Under the pieces are notes generated by a model that saw only the letters and a program-made list of their open reading frames with translations, was not told where the DNA came from and searched no databases. A stretch of 64,000 nt of DNA. It comes from Acidimicrobiia bacterium. Its GTDB lineage: Bacteria > Actinomycetota > Acidimicrobiia > UBA2766. Of the stretch, positions 1-7,204 are shown in pieces (position 1 is the stretch's first letter; every line of letters begins with the position of its first letter). The stretch covers positions 62,001 through 126,000 of the forward strand of contig JADZDR010000052.1 in NCBI GenBank assembly GCA_020850945.1. The letters are read 5' to 3'. Made by a program: the position numbers and the translations under genes.

Positions 1-1
1 G

Positions 2-112
2 CCCTACTGGAAAGGCTGGGACATCGCCCGCGGCCTCGACATCAGCGCCGACGGCAAGACCCTGTACATCATCGACGGCTGGGGCGGATTACACCCAGCG
101 CATCTCCCCTGA
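2..112 (+). CDS. C-terminal end of a PYW/GWD-repeat protein (5' truncated by window edge)
   Basis: The reading frame is open from the window edge to TGA at 110-112 and encodes one complete repeat, PYWKGWDIARGLDISADGKT...DGWGGLHP. The same ~44-residue repeat ends four complete proteins downstream. The unit most resembles the closing repeat of the CAP-domain protein (KGWDIAQGLKVDTDGKNG...DGWGGLHPF). It is therefore probably the last repeat of another secreted wall-associated protein whose enzymatic part lies left of the window. Its stop codon directly abuts the stop of the convergent amidase gene. The function of the missing N-terminal part cannot be judged. Confidence 0.8.
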   Translation, partial: PYWKGWDIARGLDISADGKTLYIIDGWGGLHPAHLP

Positions 113-1993
113 TCACCATGTGTGGACTCCACCCCACACGTCCGTCGTGTAGCCCGATGCCCCACCCCACGCCGGCTCGGACGGGATGTAGGACTGGGCG
201 AACTCACGGCCGAGCCAGTAGGGATGCCCGCCGGGTTGGGGCGCGCCGCCGAAGGGATGGAGACCTCCCCATGCATCGAGGACCCAGCCGCCCGGGCCGG
301 AGGGATTGAGGACCAGATCGCGGGCGATGTCCCACCCCGGCCAGTACGGAGCGCCGCTCGCGTTCAACGGGGGTGCGCCACCGAAGGAATGCAGCCCACC
401 CCAACCATCCAGGACCCAGCCGCCGGGGCCGGACGGGTTCAAGGCGAGAGCCCTCGCGATGCTCCACGGCTTCCAGTACGGACCCCATCGTGTGTCGACG
501 GTGGCACCTCCCCACGTGTGCAGGCCACCGAAGCCATCCAAGGTCACCCCGCCCGTACCTGTGGGGTCGCGTGCGATGTCCCACGCGATGTCCCACCCGT
601 GCCAATACGGTGCACCTGCCCGGTTGACACTCGCGCCACCCCAGGGGTGAATGCCACCCCAGCCGTCGAGTGTGACACCACCATTCGACGCCGGGTCGCT
701 CGTCACCCCTCGGGCTATCGCCCAGAGGTCCCAGTACGGAGGCTGAGGATCGACCGCGAGGGGAGGTGGTTTCTGGAGGAGAATCGGCCAGCGGGCGGCG
801 ATCCTGTTCGCGAGGTCCGGGATGCGCACGTACAACTGGGAGCCGGGGCAATCCGTCGCCGAGGCGTCTTGGTGACCCGACACATTGCGCATGAGGACGG
901 GTGTCCCGGCCGGCCACTTGGTTCCACCCTGGCTCTCGATCCACGTCTGCCCGGCCGGCCAGACGTTGTGGATGCTGAGCTTCCAGAGCAGGATCGATTC
1001 GAACGCCGCCATTGCCTCCGCGGACGGTGGAACCGAGATGTGGGAACCGAGAACGGAGACGCCTGTGGAGTAGGTGTTGAAACCTCCGGCGTGGGCGCCG
1101 ATCACCGAGTTCTGAACTCCTCCGAAGCGCCCTTCGAAGATCTGTCCGTACTTGTCGACGAGGAAGTTGTACCCGATGTCGTTCCATCCTCTGGAGAAGA
1201 CGTGATAGGAGTAGATACCCCGGATTATCCCTGCCGACTGGGAAGGTGAGTAGTCGTTCGAGCCTTCTGTGTGATGGACGATGCCTATCTTCACTTGGCC
1301 GTAGCTGGGTGGTGCTGCCCGCCAGCTCTCGTCCGCACCCCATTGCGCCCGTGTGATGATGTTCGGGAACGCACCTGCCTCGTCGGACGAGCCCTTGAAG
1401 ACCGCCGCGAGGGCGTCGAAGATCCGCTGGGGCACGGATCGTGCCGACCCGTCGAGATCGAGGAAGGCAACCTCGAGGCTCCGGGGATCACCTGCGGATT
1501 CGAGCTGCACCCACCTCGACGGTCCCGTGTAGACAGGAGGGCTCCCGGGTCGGGCCGGATTCCTCTTTCCCGTGTCGGACTCGCCATCGGGGACGTCGCC
1601 GGAGTCGAACGTCACAGTGAACCACTGTCCCCAGGACTTGCCGTCCACACTCGTCCGCACTCGTGCACTTCGAGGCAATTGGCCCTCGGTGTCGGCGGTG
1701 AATCCCAGCATCTCGAAGTCGAGGGAGGCCGGGAATACCACGGAGAATTGGTCCTCGCCCGCCACCTCTGCCACCGATACGCTCACTTCGGCATCATCCG
1801 CCGACTGCGACAGATCGGAGGAGCTCCTGCGTTCGACATGCGCGCCTGCCACCAGTTGCGCCAGATCCTCCTGCTCGATGGTGGGCGGAAACTCGGTGGC
1901 ACCGGCCGGCTGGACTGGGAGTCCGACGAATCCGAGGAACACGCCGAGCAACGTGAATCCGATGGTGAGGCGCACAGGCAGCTTGCGTTGCAT
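113..1993 (-). CDS. Secreted PGRP-type N-acetylmuramoyl-L-alanine amidase with five C-terminal PYW/GWD repeats
   Basis: This is a predicted exported zinc amidase that would cut the lactyl-peptide bond of peptidoglycan. A Sec signal (QRKLPVRLTIGFTLLGVFLG, cleavage near PAGA-T) is followed by a beta-rich region of ~170 residues often found before actinobacterial PGRP domains. The amidase/PGRP domain lies at about residues 210-390. It carries IVHHTEG, YNFLVDKYGQIFEGR and GHQDASATDCPG, which together hold the expected zinc ligands (His, His, Cys). A Pro-rich linker then leads to five repeats over the last 209 residues. The start is ATG 1993; an in-frame TTG at 2002 is the alternative, and both have weak ribosome sites. 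The gene is divergent from the glucosaminidase-like gene across ~270 bp. Family membership is clear; whether it remodels its own wall or attacks others is unknown. Confidence 0.88.
   Translation of the reverse strand: MQRKLPVRLTIGFTLLGVFLGFVGLPVQPAGATEFPPTIEQEDLAQLVAGAHVERRSSSDLSQSADDAEVSVSVAEVAGEDQFSVVFPASLDFEMLGFTADTEGQLPRSARVRTSVDGKSWGQWFTVTFDSGDVPDGESDTGKRNPARPGSPPVYTGPSRWVQLESAGDPRSLEVAFLDLDGSARSVPQRIFDALAAVFKGSSDEAGAFPNIITRAQWGADESWRAAPPSYGQVKIGIVHHTEGSNDYSPSQSAGIIRGIYSYHVFSRGWNDIGYNFLVDKYGQIFEGRFGGVQNSVIGAHAGGFNTYSTGVSVLGSHISVPPSAEAMAAFESILLWKLSIHNVWPAGQTWIESQGGTKWPAGTPVLMRNVSGHQDASATDCPGSQLYVRIPDLANRIAARWPILLQKPPPLAVDPQPPYWDLWAIARGVTSDPASNGGVTLDGWGGIHPWGGASVNRAGAPYWHGWDIAWDIARDPTGTGGVTLDGFGGLHTWGGATVDTRWGPYWKPWSIARALALNPSGPGGWVLDGWGGLHSFGGAPPLNASGAPYWPGWDIARDLVLNPSGPGGWVLDAWGGLHPFGGAPQPGGHPYWLGREFAQSYIPSEPAWGGASGYTTDVWGGVHTW
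116..742 (-). repeat. Five-repeat PYW/GWD module of the amidase
   Basis: Five units of about 43-44 residues (209 residues in total) start at PPYWDLWAIARG and end at VWGGVHTW. Units 3 and 4 are the most alike (NPSGPGGWVLDGWGGLH and NPSGPGGWVLDAWGGLH). The fifth is shorter and divergent in its first half (PYWLGREFAQSY), as is the last unit in two of the other proteins. The unit alternates an aromatic-rich strand-like segment (PYW..WDIAR) with a Gly/Trp turn (DGWGGLH.FGGAP). Confidence 0.9.
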
Positions 1994-2265
1994 CGGCAAC
2001 AACGTACCACCGGTGGGACCACGCGCCGGGCCAAGAATCGGTCGAGGCCCCTTTGGACCTCCCGTCTCGCTCGTCGACTGGGCCCGGCCGGGTCCTGGCG
2101 CAACGTCGACGACATCCCGTCGGCAGGTTCGCGGCTGCCTACCATGGCGCCGATCCGGCGAACCTCGGGGCCTTGCTTGCGCCGTTCAAGTGGCCAGGAC
2201 GGGGGGTCGATATGTAGTACGAACGGACTTTCTGGCGAAATTGGGGCGAAGAAAGGGGTACGGGA
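1994..2265. promoter_or_regulatory. Divergent intergenic region between amidase and glucosaminidase-like genes
   Basis: About 270 bp separate the two divergent starts, so promoters for both must lie here. The segment TATGTAGTAC near 2213 is the only AT-rich, -10-like stretch on the plus strand, and no convincing -35 partner was found. A purine-rich GAAAGGGG lies 6-13 bases before the GTG at 2266 and probably serves as the ribosome site. No ORF or RNA gene is evident. The promoter assignment is a guess. Confidence 0.3.
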
Positions 2266-3510
2266 GTGCGACGTGGATTGATTCTGGGAACCATGATGCT
2301 GCTGGTCGGACTTGGACTGCGGGAACCCAGTGCGGCCTCTGCGGGGACACCCATCCTCGGGCCGACCCTCGTTCCGGTGACGTCTGCGCAGAAGTGGGCC
2401 GCGGAGCGCAAGGGCACCGCGACGTTCGTGGCCCTGGCACCGCTCTTCTGGCAGATCGCGCCGCAACGTGGTGGCGTCCGGCCCGAGGTTGCCTACGCGC
2501 AATCCGCCAAGGAGACCGCATTCGGCCGCTTCGGGGGAAGTGTGGATCCGTCGTTCCACAACCCGTGCGGCATGAAGGTGACCGCGGGAGGGGCCGACGG
2601 AGACCCCAACGCGCACAAGCGTTTCTCGTCCTGGGAAGAGGGGATAACGGCATGTGTGGACCATCTCGCCCTGTACGCCGGCGCGCCGGGCTACCCCCGG
2701 CCTGACACGCCCGACCCTCGTCACTTCTCGTCCTTGAGGGGCGTTGCACCCACCGTCGAAGCGCTCGGGGGCAGATGGGCCCCGTCGCCCGACTATGGCG
2801 TGTCGATCGTGCGTGACTACTTGGATCCGATGAAGCCGGTTCCTCCGCCTCCGACCGTCCCCGGGAGTCCGCAGCCCCCCTACTGGCCCACGTGGGACAT
2901 CGCCCGCGGGATGGCCGCAGGCGTTTCGGCGGGCGGTTGGACGCTCGACGGTTGGGGTGGGGTCCATGCCTGGGGTGGAGCCCCGCAACTGGCCACGACA
3001 GGCGCCCCCTACTGGGTGGGCTGGGACATCGCGCAGGGATTGGTTGTGAACCCGAACGGCCCGGGCGGTTGGACGCTCGACGGCTGGGGTGGGATCCATG
3101 CCTGGGGTGGAGCCCCGCAACTGGCCACGACAGGCGCCCCCTACTGGGCAGGCTGGGACATCGCCAGGGACGTGGCGGTGAATCCGAACGGGCCGGGCGG
3201 TTGGACGCTCGACGGCTGGGGTGGGATCCATGCCTGGGGTGGAGCCCCGCAACTGGCCACGACAGGCGCCCCCTACTGGGCAGGCTGGGACATCGCCAGA
3301 GGGCTGGTCGTCCGGGCGGACGGCCCGGGGGGCTGGATCCTGGACGGCTGGGGCGGTGTGCACGCCTTCGGTGGCGCACCGGCAACGGCGACTGTTCCCT
3401 ACTGGGCAGGCTTCGACAATGCCCGCGATTTCGTGATCACGCCCTACGGGGCCGCAGGACCCAAGGGCTACACGCTGGACATGTGGGGCGGAGTGCACAC
3501 CTGGAGCTGA
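2266..3510 (+). CDS. Secreted glucosaminidase-like protein with five PYW/GWD repeats
   Basis: A GTG start behind GAAAGGGG opens a 414-residue protein with a signal peptide (MRRGLILGTMMLLVGLGL). Residues ~40-190 resemble the glucosaminidase (GH73-like) fold. There is an AQSAKETAFGRFGG segment with the Glu expected in the catalytic SQ.A.E motif, followed by HNPCGMKV and a KRFSSWEEGI...HLALYAG stretch, as in N-acetylglucosaminidase domains. This suggests cleavage of the GlcNAc-MurNAc backbone. A short Pro linker (PPPPTVPG) leads to five repeats filling the rest. The gene lies 43 bp before the CAP-domain gene on the same strand, so the two may be co-transcribed. Family call good, activity unproven. 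Confidence 0.82.
   Translation: MRRGLILGTMMLLVGLGLREPSAASAGTPILGPTLVPVTSAQKWAAERKGTATFVALAPLFWQIAPQRGGVRPEVAYAQSAKETAFGRFGGSVDPSFHNPCGMKVTAGGADGDPNAHKRFSSWEEGITACVDHLALYAGAPGYPRPDTPDPRHFSSLRGVAPTVEALGGRWAPSPDYGVSIVRDYLDPMKPVPPPPTVPGSPQPPYWPTWDIARGMAAGVSAGGWTLDGWGGVHAWGGAPQLATTGAPYWVGWDIAQGLVVNPNGPGGWTLDGWGGIHAWGGAPQLATTGAPYWAGWDIARDVAVNPNGPGGWTLDGWGGIHAWGGAPQLATTGAPYWAGWDIARGLVVRADGPGGWILDGWGGVHAFGGAPATATVPYWAGFDNARDFVITPYGAAGPKGYTLDMWGGVHTWS
2875..3507 (+). repeat. Five-repeat PYW/GWD module with near-identical 132-bp DNA units
   Basis: Five units. Three successive boundaries carry the same nucleotide run (GGTGGAGCCCCGCAACTGGC followed by CACGACAGGCG), spaced 132 bp apart. Units 2 and 3 differ at only a few residues. 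Near identity at DNA level implies recent tandem duplication or gene conversion. The fifth unit (PYWAGFDNARDFVITPYG...DMWGGVHTW) is divergent. Confidence 0.92.
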
Positions 3511-3553
3511 AACGCAAGTCACCAACACACCCGACGCAACAGGAGCAGGCTGC

Positions 3554-5095
3554 ATGCACAACGACACAGGGGAGAGAAGATCCAGGGGATCCCGACCGCG
3601 CAGACTGCTGGGTGCCGTCGGACTGGCCGGGGTGATGCTGGCAAGCCTCCTCGTGGGGACCGCCGACGGAATCCCGGCGACGGCGGCAACGACGACCACC
3701 CCAGGTCCGCTCTGGCCGACCGGCGACTGGCTGGCGACGCTCAACTTCTACCGGGCCCAGGCAGGGCTCGCCCCAGTCGGCAACTCCGCCTCGCGCAGCG
3801 CAGGCGCGGCAGCCCACGCCAAGTACCAGGTCCTCAACAATGCCATCTCCGAATCGGAGGATCCGGCGAAGCCGGGGTATTCGGCCGCGGGCAATGCGGC
3901 TGCCGCAGTCGGGAACCTCGCCATCGGTGACGCCCGAGCCGCCCTACCGGCCGCCACCGACGTGGAGTCGCTGTTCACGGCACCCCAGTCCGCGGTCTCC
4001 ATGCTCGAGACGGATCTCGAGTCCGTCGGATACGGCGCATTCACAGATGCGTCACGAACCGGGTACCAGTGGTCCTCCGTCCTCGACGTCGGTGGGTACA
4101 CGGGGGACTACGCGGAGGCCGACTATCCCGTGATGTTCCCAGGCGAGGGAGCGGTGGTGCCGCTCACCCGACTCGATGCCTCGGAACAGCCCAATGCCCT
4201 CGAGAGCTGTCCCCCGAGCTACTCCGCGACGAAGGACGGGGACGGCTTCCCGATCGTGGGTGCTCCGATCGTCGTCGTCTGGAGCCCCACGGCCGACCCC
4301 GAAGTCACCGGATCCACGCTCACGAAGCGGGGCGAGGGGGCACTGGAGCACTGCCTGGTCGATGTGGACTCGTACGTCTTCCTCGTACCCAAATCACCCC
4401 TCGTCCCGTCCAAGACGTATGACGTCACAGTCACAGTGGACGGCCACGACATCGCCTGGAGCTTCTCGGTCTCGCAGCGTCCACCGTATTGGACCGGCTG
4501 GGACATCGTGCGGGGTGTCGGCGGGGGGGAGGGCTACAGCGGGTACATCCTGGACGGCTGGGGGGGAATCCATCCTTACGGGGTCTCCCCCACCTTGTCG
4601 GGAGGACCGTACTGGAAGGGATGGGACATCGCCCGCGGCGTGACGGTCAAGGGGACCAAAGGCTACGTCCTCGACGGGTGGGGAGGCCTACACAAGCTGG
4701 GCGGCGCCGCGGCGGCGACAGGGGGCCCGTACTGGCGCAATTGGGACATCGCGCGCGGAGTCGACGCCAAGTCGAATCTCGCGGGAGGGGTCGTCGTCGA
4801 CGGCTGGGGGGGACTGCACGCGTTCGGGAACACGAGCGGCCTCTCGTTCGCCGGTGCGCCCTATTGGACCGGCTGGGACATCGTGCGGGACGTGGCCCTG
4901 AACCCCGCCGGGTCGGGTGGCTGGACACTCGACGGTTGGGGCGGAATCCATGCGTGGGGGGGTGCACCCCAGGTGAAAGGCGGCCCGTACTGGAAGGGCT
5001 GGGACATCGCGCAGGGCCTGAAGGTCGACACGGACGGGAAGAACGGCTTCGTCGTCGACGGCTGGGGGGGCCTGCATCCCTTCAAGATCGGTTGA
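3554..5095 (+). CDS. Secreted CAP/SCP-domain protein with five PYW/GWD repeats
   Basis: The 513-residue protein starts with a basic, twin-Arg-containing signal region (RRSRGSRPRRLLGAVGLAGV) and a hydrophobic stretch ending near ATAA. Residues ~55-220 look like a CAP (CRISP/antigen 5/PR-1, SCP) domain: WLATLNFYRAQAGLAPV, then AHAKYQVLNN and GYGAFTDASRTGYQWSSVLDVG. Residues ~230-305 form a beta-sandwich-like segment of the kind that follows CAP domains in actinobacteria (SPLVPSKTYDVTVTVDGH). Bacterial CAP proteins are extracellular with poorly known roles. The last ~204 residues are five repeats. A perfect hairpin follows the stop, so transcription from the 2266 gene probably ends here. Confidence 0.78.
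   Translation: MHNDTGERRSRGSRPRRLLGAVGLAGVMLASLLVGTADGIPATAATTTTPGPLWPTGDWLATLNFYRAQAGLAPVGNSASRSAGAAAHAKYQVLNNAISESEDPAKPGYSAAGNAAAAVGNLAIGDARAALPAATDVESLFTAPQSAVSMLETDLESVGYGAFTDASRTGYQWSSVLDVGGYTGDYAEADYPVMFPGEGAVVPLTRLDASEQPNALESCPPSYSATKDGDGFPIVGAPIVVVWSPTADPEVTGSTLTKRGEGALEHCLVDVDSYVFLVPKSPLVPSKTYDVTVTVDGHDIAWSFSVSQRPPYWTGWDIVRGVGGGEGYSGYILDGWGGIHPYGVSPTLSGGPYWKGWDIARGVTVKGTKGYVLDGWGGLHKLGGAAAATGGPYWRNWDIARGVDAKSNLAGGVVVDGWGGLHAFGNTSGLSFAGAPYWTGWDIVRDVALNPAGSGGWTLDGWGGIHAWGGAPQVKGGPYWKGWDIAQGLKVDTDGKNGFVVDGWGGLHPFKIG
4481..5092 (+). repeat. Five-repeat PYW/GWD module of the CAP-domain protein
   Basis: Five units begin at PPYWTGWDIVRG. They are more divergent from each other than those of the glucosaminidase-like protein and vary in the spacer before the D-GWGG turn (GEGYSGYILDGWGG, KGTKGYVLDGWGG, SNLAGGVVVDGWGG). 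The core PYW..WDI.RG and DGWGGxH is kept in all five. Confidence 0.88.
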
Positions 5096-5134
5096 CATCG
5101 ACCACGGCGGGCAACTCCCCCGGCGTGGTCGATG
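5096..5134 (+). terminator. Hairpin terminator after the CAP-domain gene
   Basis: CATCGACCACG at 5096-5106 is repeated as CGTGGTCGATG at 5124-5134. The 11-bp perfect stem extends by a further CGGG/CCCG after one mismatch and begins at the base after the stop codon. There is no T-run, as is common for terminators in high-GC actinobacteria. Confidence 0.65.
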
Positions 5135-5201
5135 CCGGTCATCGCAGGTACGGGCGGTATCCTCCGGCTCCCGGGCCATCGCAGTGGAGGAGGTTGTGGC
5201 C

Positions 5202-6200
5202 GTGCATGTGCTCGTGACCGGCGGATGCGGCTTCATCGGCTCCAACTTCACCAGGCATCTGTTGGGCGTGCATCCCGACGTGCAGGTTACGAATCTGGAC
5301 GCCCTCACCTATGCCGGGAACGTCGTCAACCTCACGGACCTCGAGGCCGACTCCCGGTACCGCTTCGTCCACGCGGACATCACCGACGTGCACGCGGTCG
5401 AGGAGGCGGTCCGGGGAGTCGACGCGGTGGTCCACTTCGCAGCGGAGACGCACGTGGACAGGTCGATCCTGTCTTCGGCGCCGTTCGTGAAGACGAACGT
5501 GTCCGGTACGCAGGTGTTGCTCGACAGCGTCCTCGCAGCGGGAGTCGGCGCCTTCGTCCAGATATCCACCGACGAGACGTATGGATCGTGTTCGGGGGCG
5601 GCCTTCACAGAGGAAGCCCCGCTGGTACCCCGCAACCCCTACTCGGCCACGAAGGCGGCCGCGGACATGCTCGTCCACTCGTACTGGATCACGCATGGCC
5701 TTCCCTCGATGGTGGTGCGCCCGAGCAACAACTACGGCCCGTACCAGTTCCCCGAGAAGCTCATACCGCTCGCGATAACGAACGTGCTGGACGACACGCC
5801 GGTGCCCCTCTACGGGGACGGCGCCAACGTGCGGGAATGGCTCTTCGTGGAGGACACGTGTCGGGCGATCGACCTCGTGTTGCACAACGGCACACCGGGT
5901 GAGACGTACAACGTCGGGCCCGGAACCGGCACACGCAACTCCGAGGTCCTACACGAGATCCTCGGCCTCATGGGAGTCGGGGACGACATGATCCGCGTGG
6001 TCCCCGACCGCCCCGGGCACGACCGTCGCTACGCGATCGACACGACGAAGATCCGGGCGCTCGGATGGGAGCACACATTCGATCTCGAAGCCGGGTTGGG
6101 GGCAACCGTCGCCTGGTACCGCAGCCATGCCGATTGGTGGCGACCGCTCAAGTCCAAAGCGGAGGCCGGACGGTTGCCGACGACGTCGCAGGCGCTCTGA
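5202..6200 (+). CDS. rfbB: dTDP-glucose 4,6-dehydratase (extended SDR family)
   Basis: NAD-dependent conversion of dTDP-glucose to dTDP-4-keto-6-deoxyglucose, the entry step to dTDP-rhamnose and other deoxysugars. The Rossmann motif GGCGFIGSN is at the extreme N-terminus. AAETHVDRS, the TDE dyad that distinguishes dehydratases (STDETYG) and the YSATK active site are all present. PSNNYGPYQFPEKLIP and RPGHDRRYAID are family signatures. The ORF track opens at GTG 5184, but GGAGGAGG at 5186-5193 is an ideal ribosome site for GTG 5202, which gives the usual MHVLVTGG start. No other rhamnose genes are adjacent. The gene converges on the methyltransferase with 24 bp between them. Confidence 0.92.
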   Translation: MHVLVTGGCGFIGSNFTRHLLGVHPDVQVTNLDALTYAGNVVNLTDLEADSRYRFVHADITDVHAVEEAVRGVDAVVHFAAETHVDRSILSSAPFVKTNVSGTQVLLDSVLAAGVGAFVQISTDETYGSCSGAAFTEEAPLVPRNPYSATKAAADMLVHSYWITHGLPSMVVRPSNNYGPYQFPEKLIPLAITNVLDDTPVPLYGDGANVREWLFVEDTCRAIDLVLHNGTPGETYNVGPGTGTRNSEVLHEILGLMGVGDDMIRVVPDRPGHDRRYAIDTTKIRALGWEHTFDLEAGLGATVAWYRSHADWWRPLKSKAEAGRLPTTSQAL

Positions 6201-6224
6201 CCCGGCCTCACGGACAGGGTGCAG

Positions 6225-7199
6225 TCACACCTGCGCCACGGTGGGGGACTCGGTGCGGGACAGCCAGAGGGACGTACCGCCGTTGTTCAGCGCGTCAGGG
6301 ATCAACTCGGCCACCCGCTCGCGGTGGAAGCCGAGCAGGTAGCCGCCCCACAACTCGATCTGGAACCGGGGGTTGTACATCAGGAATGCCCGCAAGGCGT
6401 AGGCCTCGTTCCAGGCGCGGCCCTCTGCGACCCAGTCCTGGGGGTACTCGAAGGGGAAGACGATGTCGTGGATGTGGATCCACACACCCGGGCGTATGAC
6501 GGGCAGCACACGGAACAGGAAGTGGTTCACGTCGCTGTCCAACTTCGAGACGTGGGTCGAGTCGAGGAAGAGGATGTCGTTCGGCTCGAGCTCTTCGAAG
6601 ACCTCCGTCGGCGTGTCCTGCAGGCCTTGGGGAATGAGCTTCACCTCGAGGCGTTCCTCGGGCGTGAGGAGCTCCATGAGGAGATCGGGGTAGGGCTCGA
6701 CGAAGGTGCACTCCATCGTGCCGTCGAGCCAGAGCCGGTTCGCATCCAGCGTGACACACGACGACCAGCCGGAGCCGACCTCGATGAGCCTACGGGGGCG
6801 AAGATGGCGGATCATGCACCCGAGCTGGATGGCGTCGAACCACGAGAAGTTGGGGTTCTCGTACCAGTACTGCAGGTCGTCCCGCTGCTTGCGTTCCCAG
6901 GGCAGATCGGCGGAGAACTGGGACAGCTTCTCGAGGAGCGCGAGTTGTGCATCCGGCCTGAGGTCGATGCCCTCGATCTCCCCGGACGGATGGTGCCAGA
7001 TCCGGCCGGTGTGGCGGTCGATCTCGCCGGCGTCGGGAATCGGGGAGTAGAAGTGCCCCGGAGGCCGCCACCGCACGAACTGACCGCCGGTCCCGTAGGC
7101 TTGCGCCAGATCCGACTGCAGTTCGTCTATCAATCGCTGTGAACGCAACAACCGCCTCGCGATCGACCTGCCACGCCGAAGCCATGCCTCTGAGTCCAT
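6225..7199 (-). CDS. Class I SAM-dependent methyltransferase (Methyltransf_24-like)
   Basis: The protein has 324 residues. A Rossmann-type SAM site is read as RLIEVGSGWSSCVTLDAN, with an acidic strand end (CTFVEPYPD), a DILFLDSTHVSK motif and IHIHDIVFPFEYP. This is the pattern of Methyltransf_24-type enzymes, often linked to cell-surface glycan or natural-product modification. The N-terminal ~100 residues (WHHPSGEIEGIDLR and similar) are not recognised. The ORF opens with GTG 7202 immediately followed by ATG 7199, and ATG is preferred. The start region abuts the divergent membrane protein gene. Substrate unknown; the neighbouring dehydratase suggests surface polysaccharide but does not prove it. 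Confidence 0.72.
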   Translation of the reverse strand: MDSEAWLRRGRSIARRLLRSQRLIDELQSDLAQAYGTGGQFVRWRPPGHFYSPIPDAGEIDRHTGRIWHHPSGEIEGIDLRPDAQLALLEKLSQFSADLPWERKQRDDLQYWYENPNFSWFDAIQLGCMIRHLRPRRLIEVGSGWSSCVTLDANRLWLDGTMECTFVEPYPDLLMELLTPEERLEVKLIPQGLQDTPTEVFEELEPNDILFLDSTHVSKLDSDVNHFLFRVLPVIRPGVWIHIHDIVFPFEYPQDWVAEGRAWNEAYALRAFLMYNPRFQIELWGGYLLGFHRERVAELIPDALNNGGTSLWLSRTESPTVAQV

Positions 7200-7204
7200 C
7201 ACCG

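Noticed and set aside
122-1249. 375-residue plus-strand ORF opposite the amidase gene
   Set aside because: It mirrors the repeat-rich amidase gene on the other strand, has Arg/Pro-rich shadow composition and no recognisable motif.
1783-3744. 653-residue minus-strand ORF across two genes
   Set aside because: It is the antisense shadow of the glucosaminidase-like gene. Its apparent repeats (CPVGGACRGQLRGSTPGMDP) are just the reverse complement of the PYW/GWD repeats.
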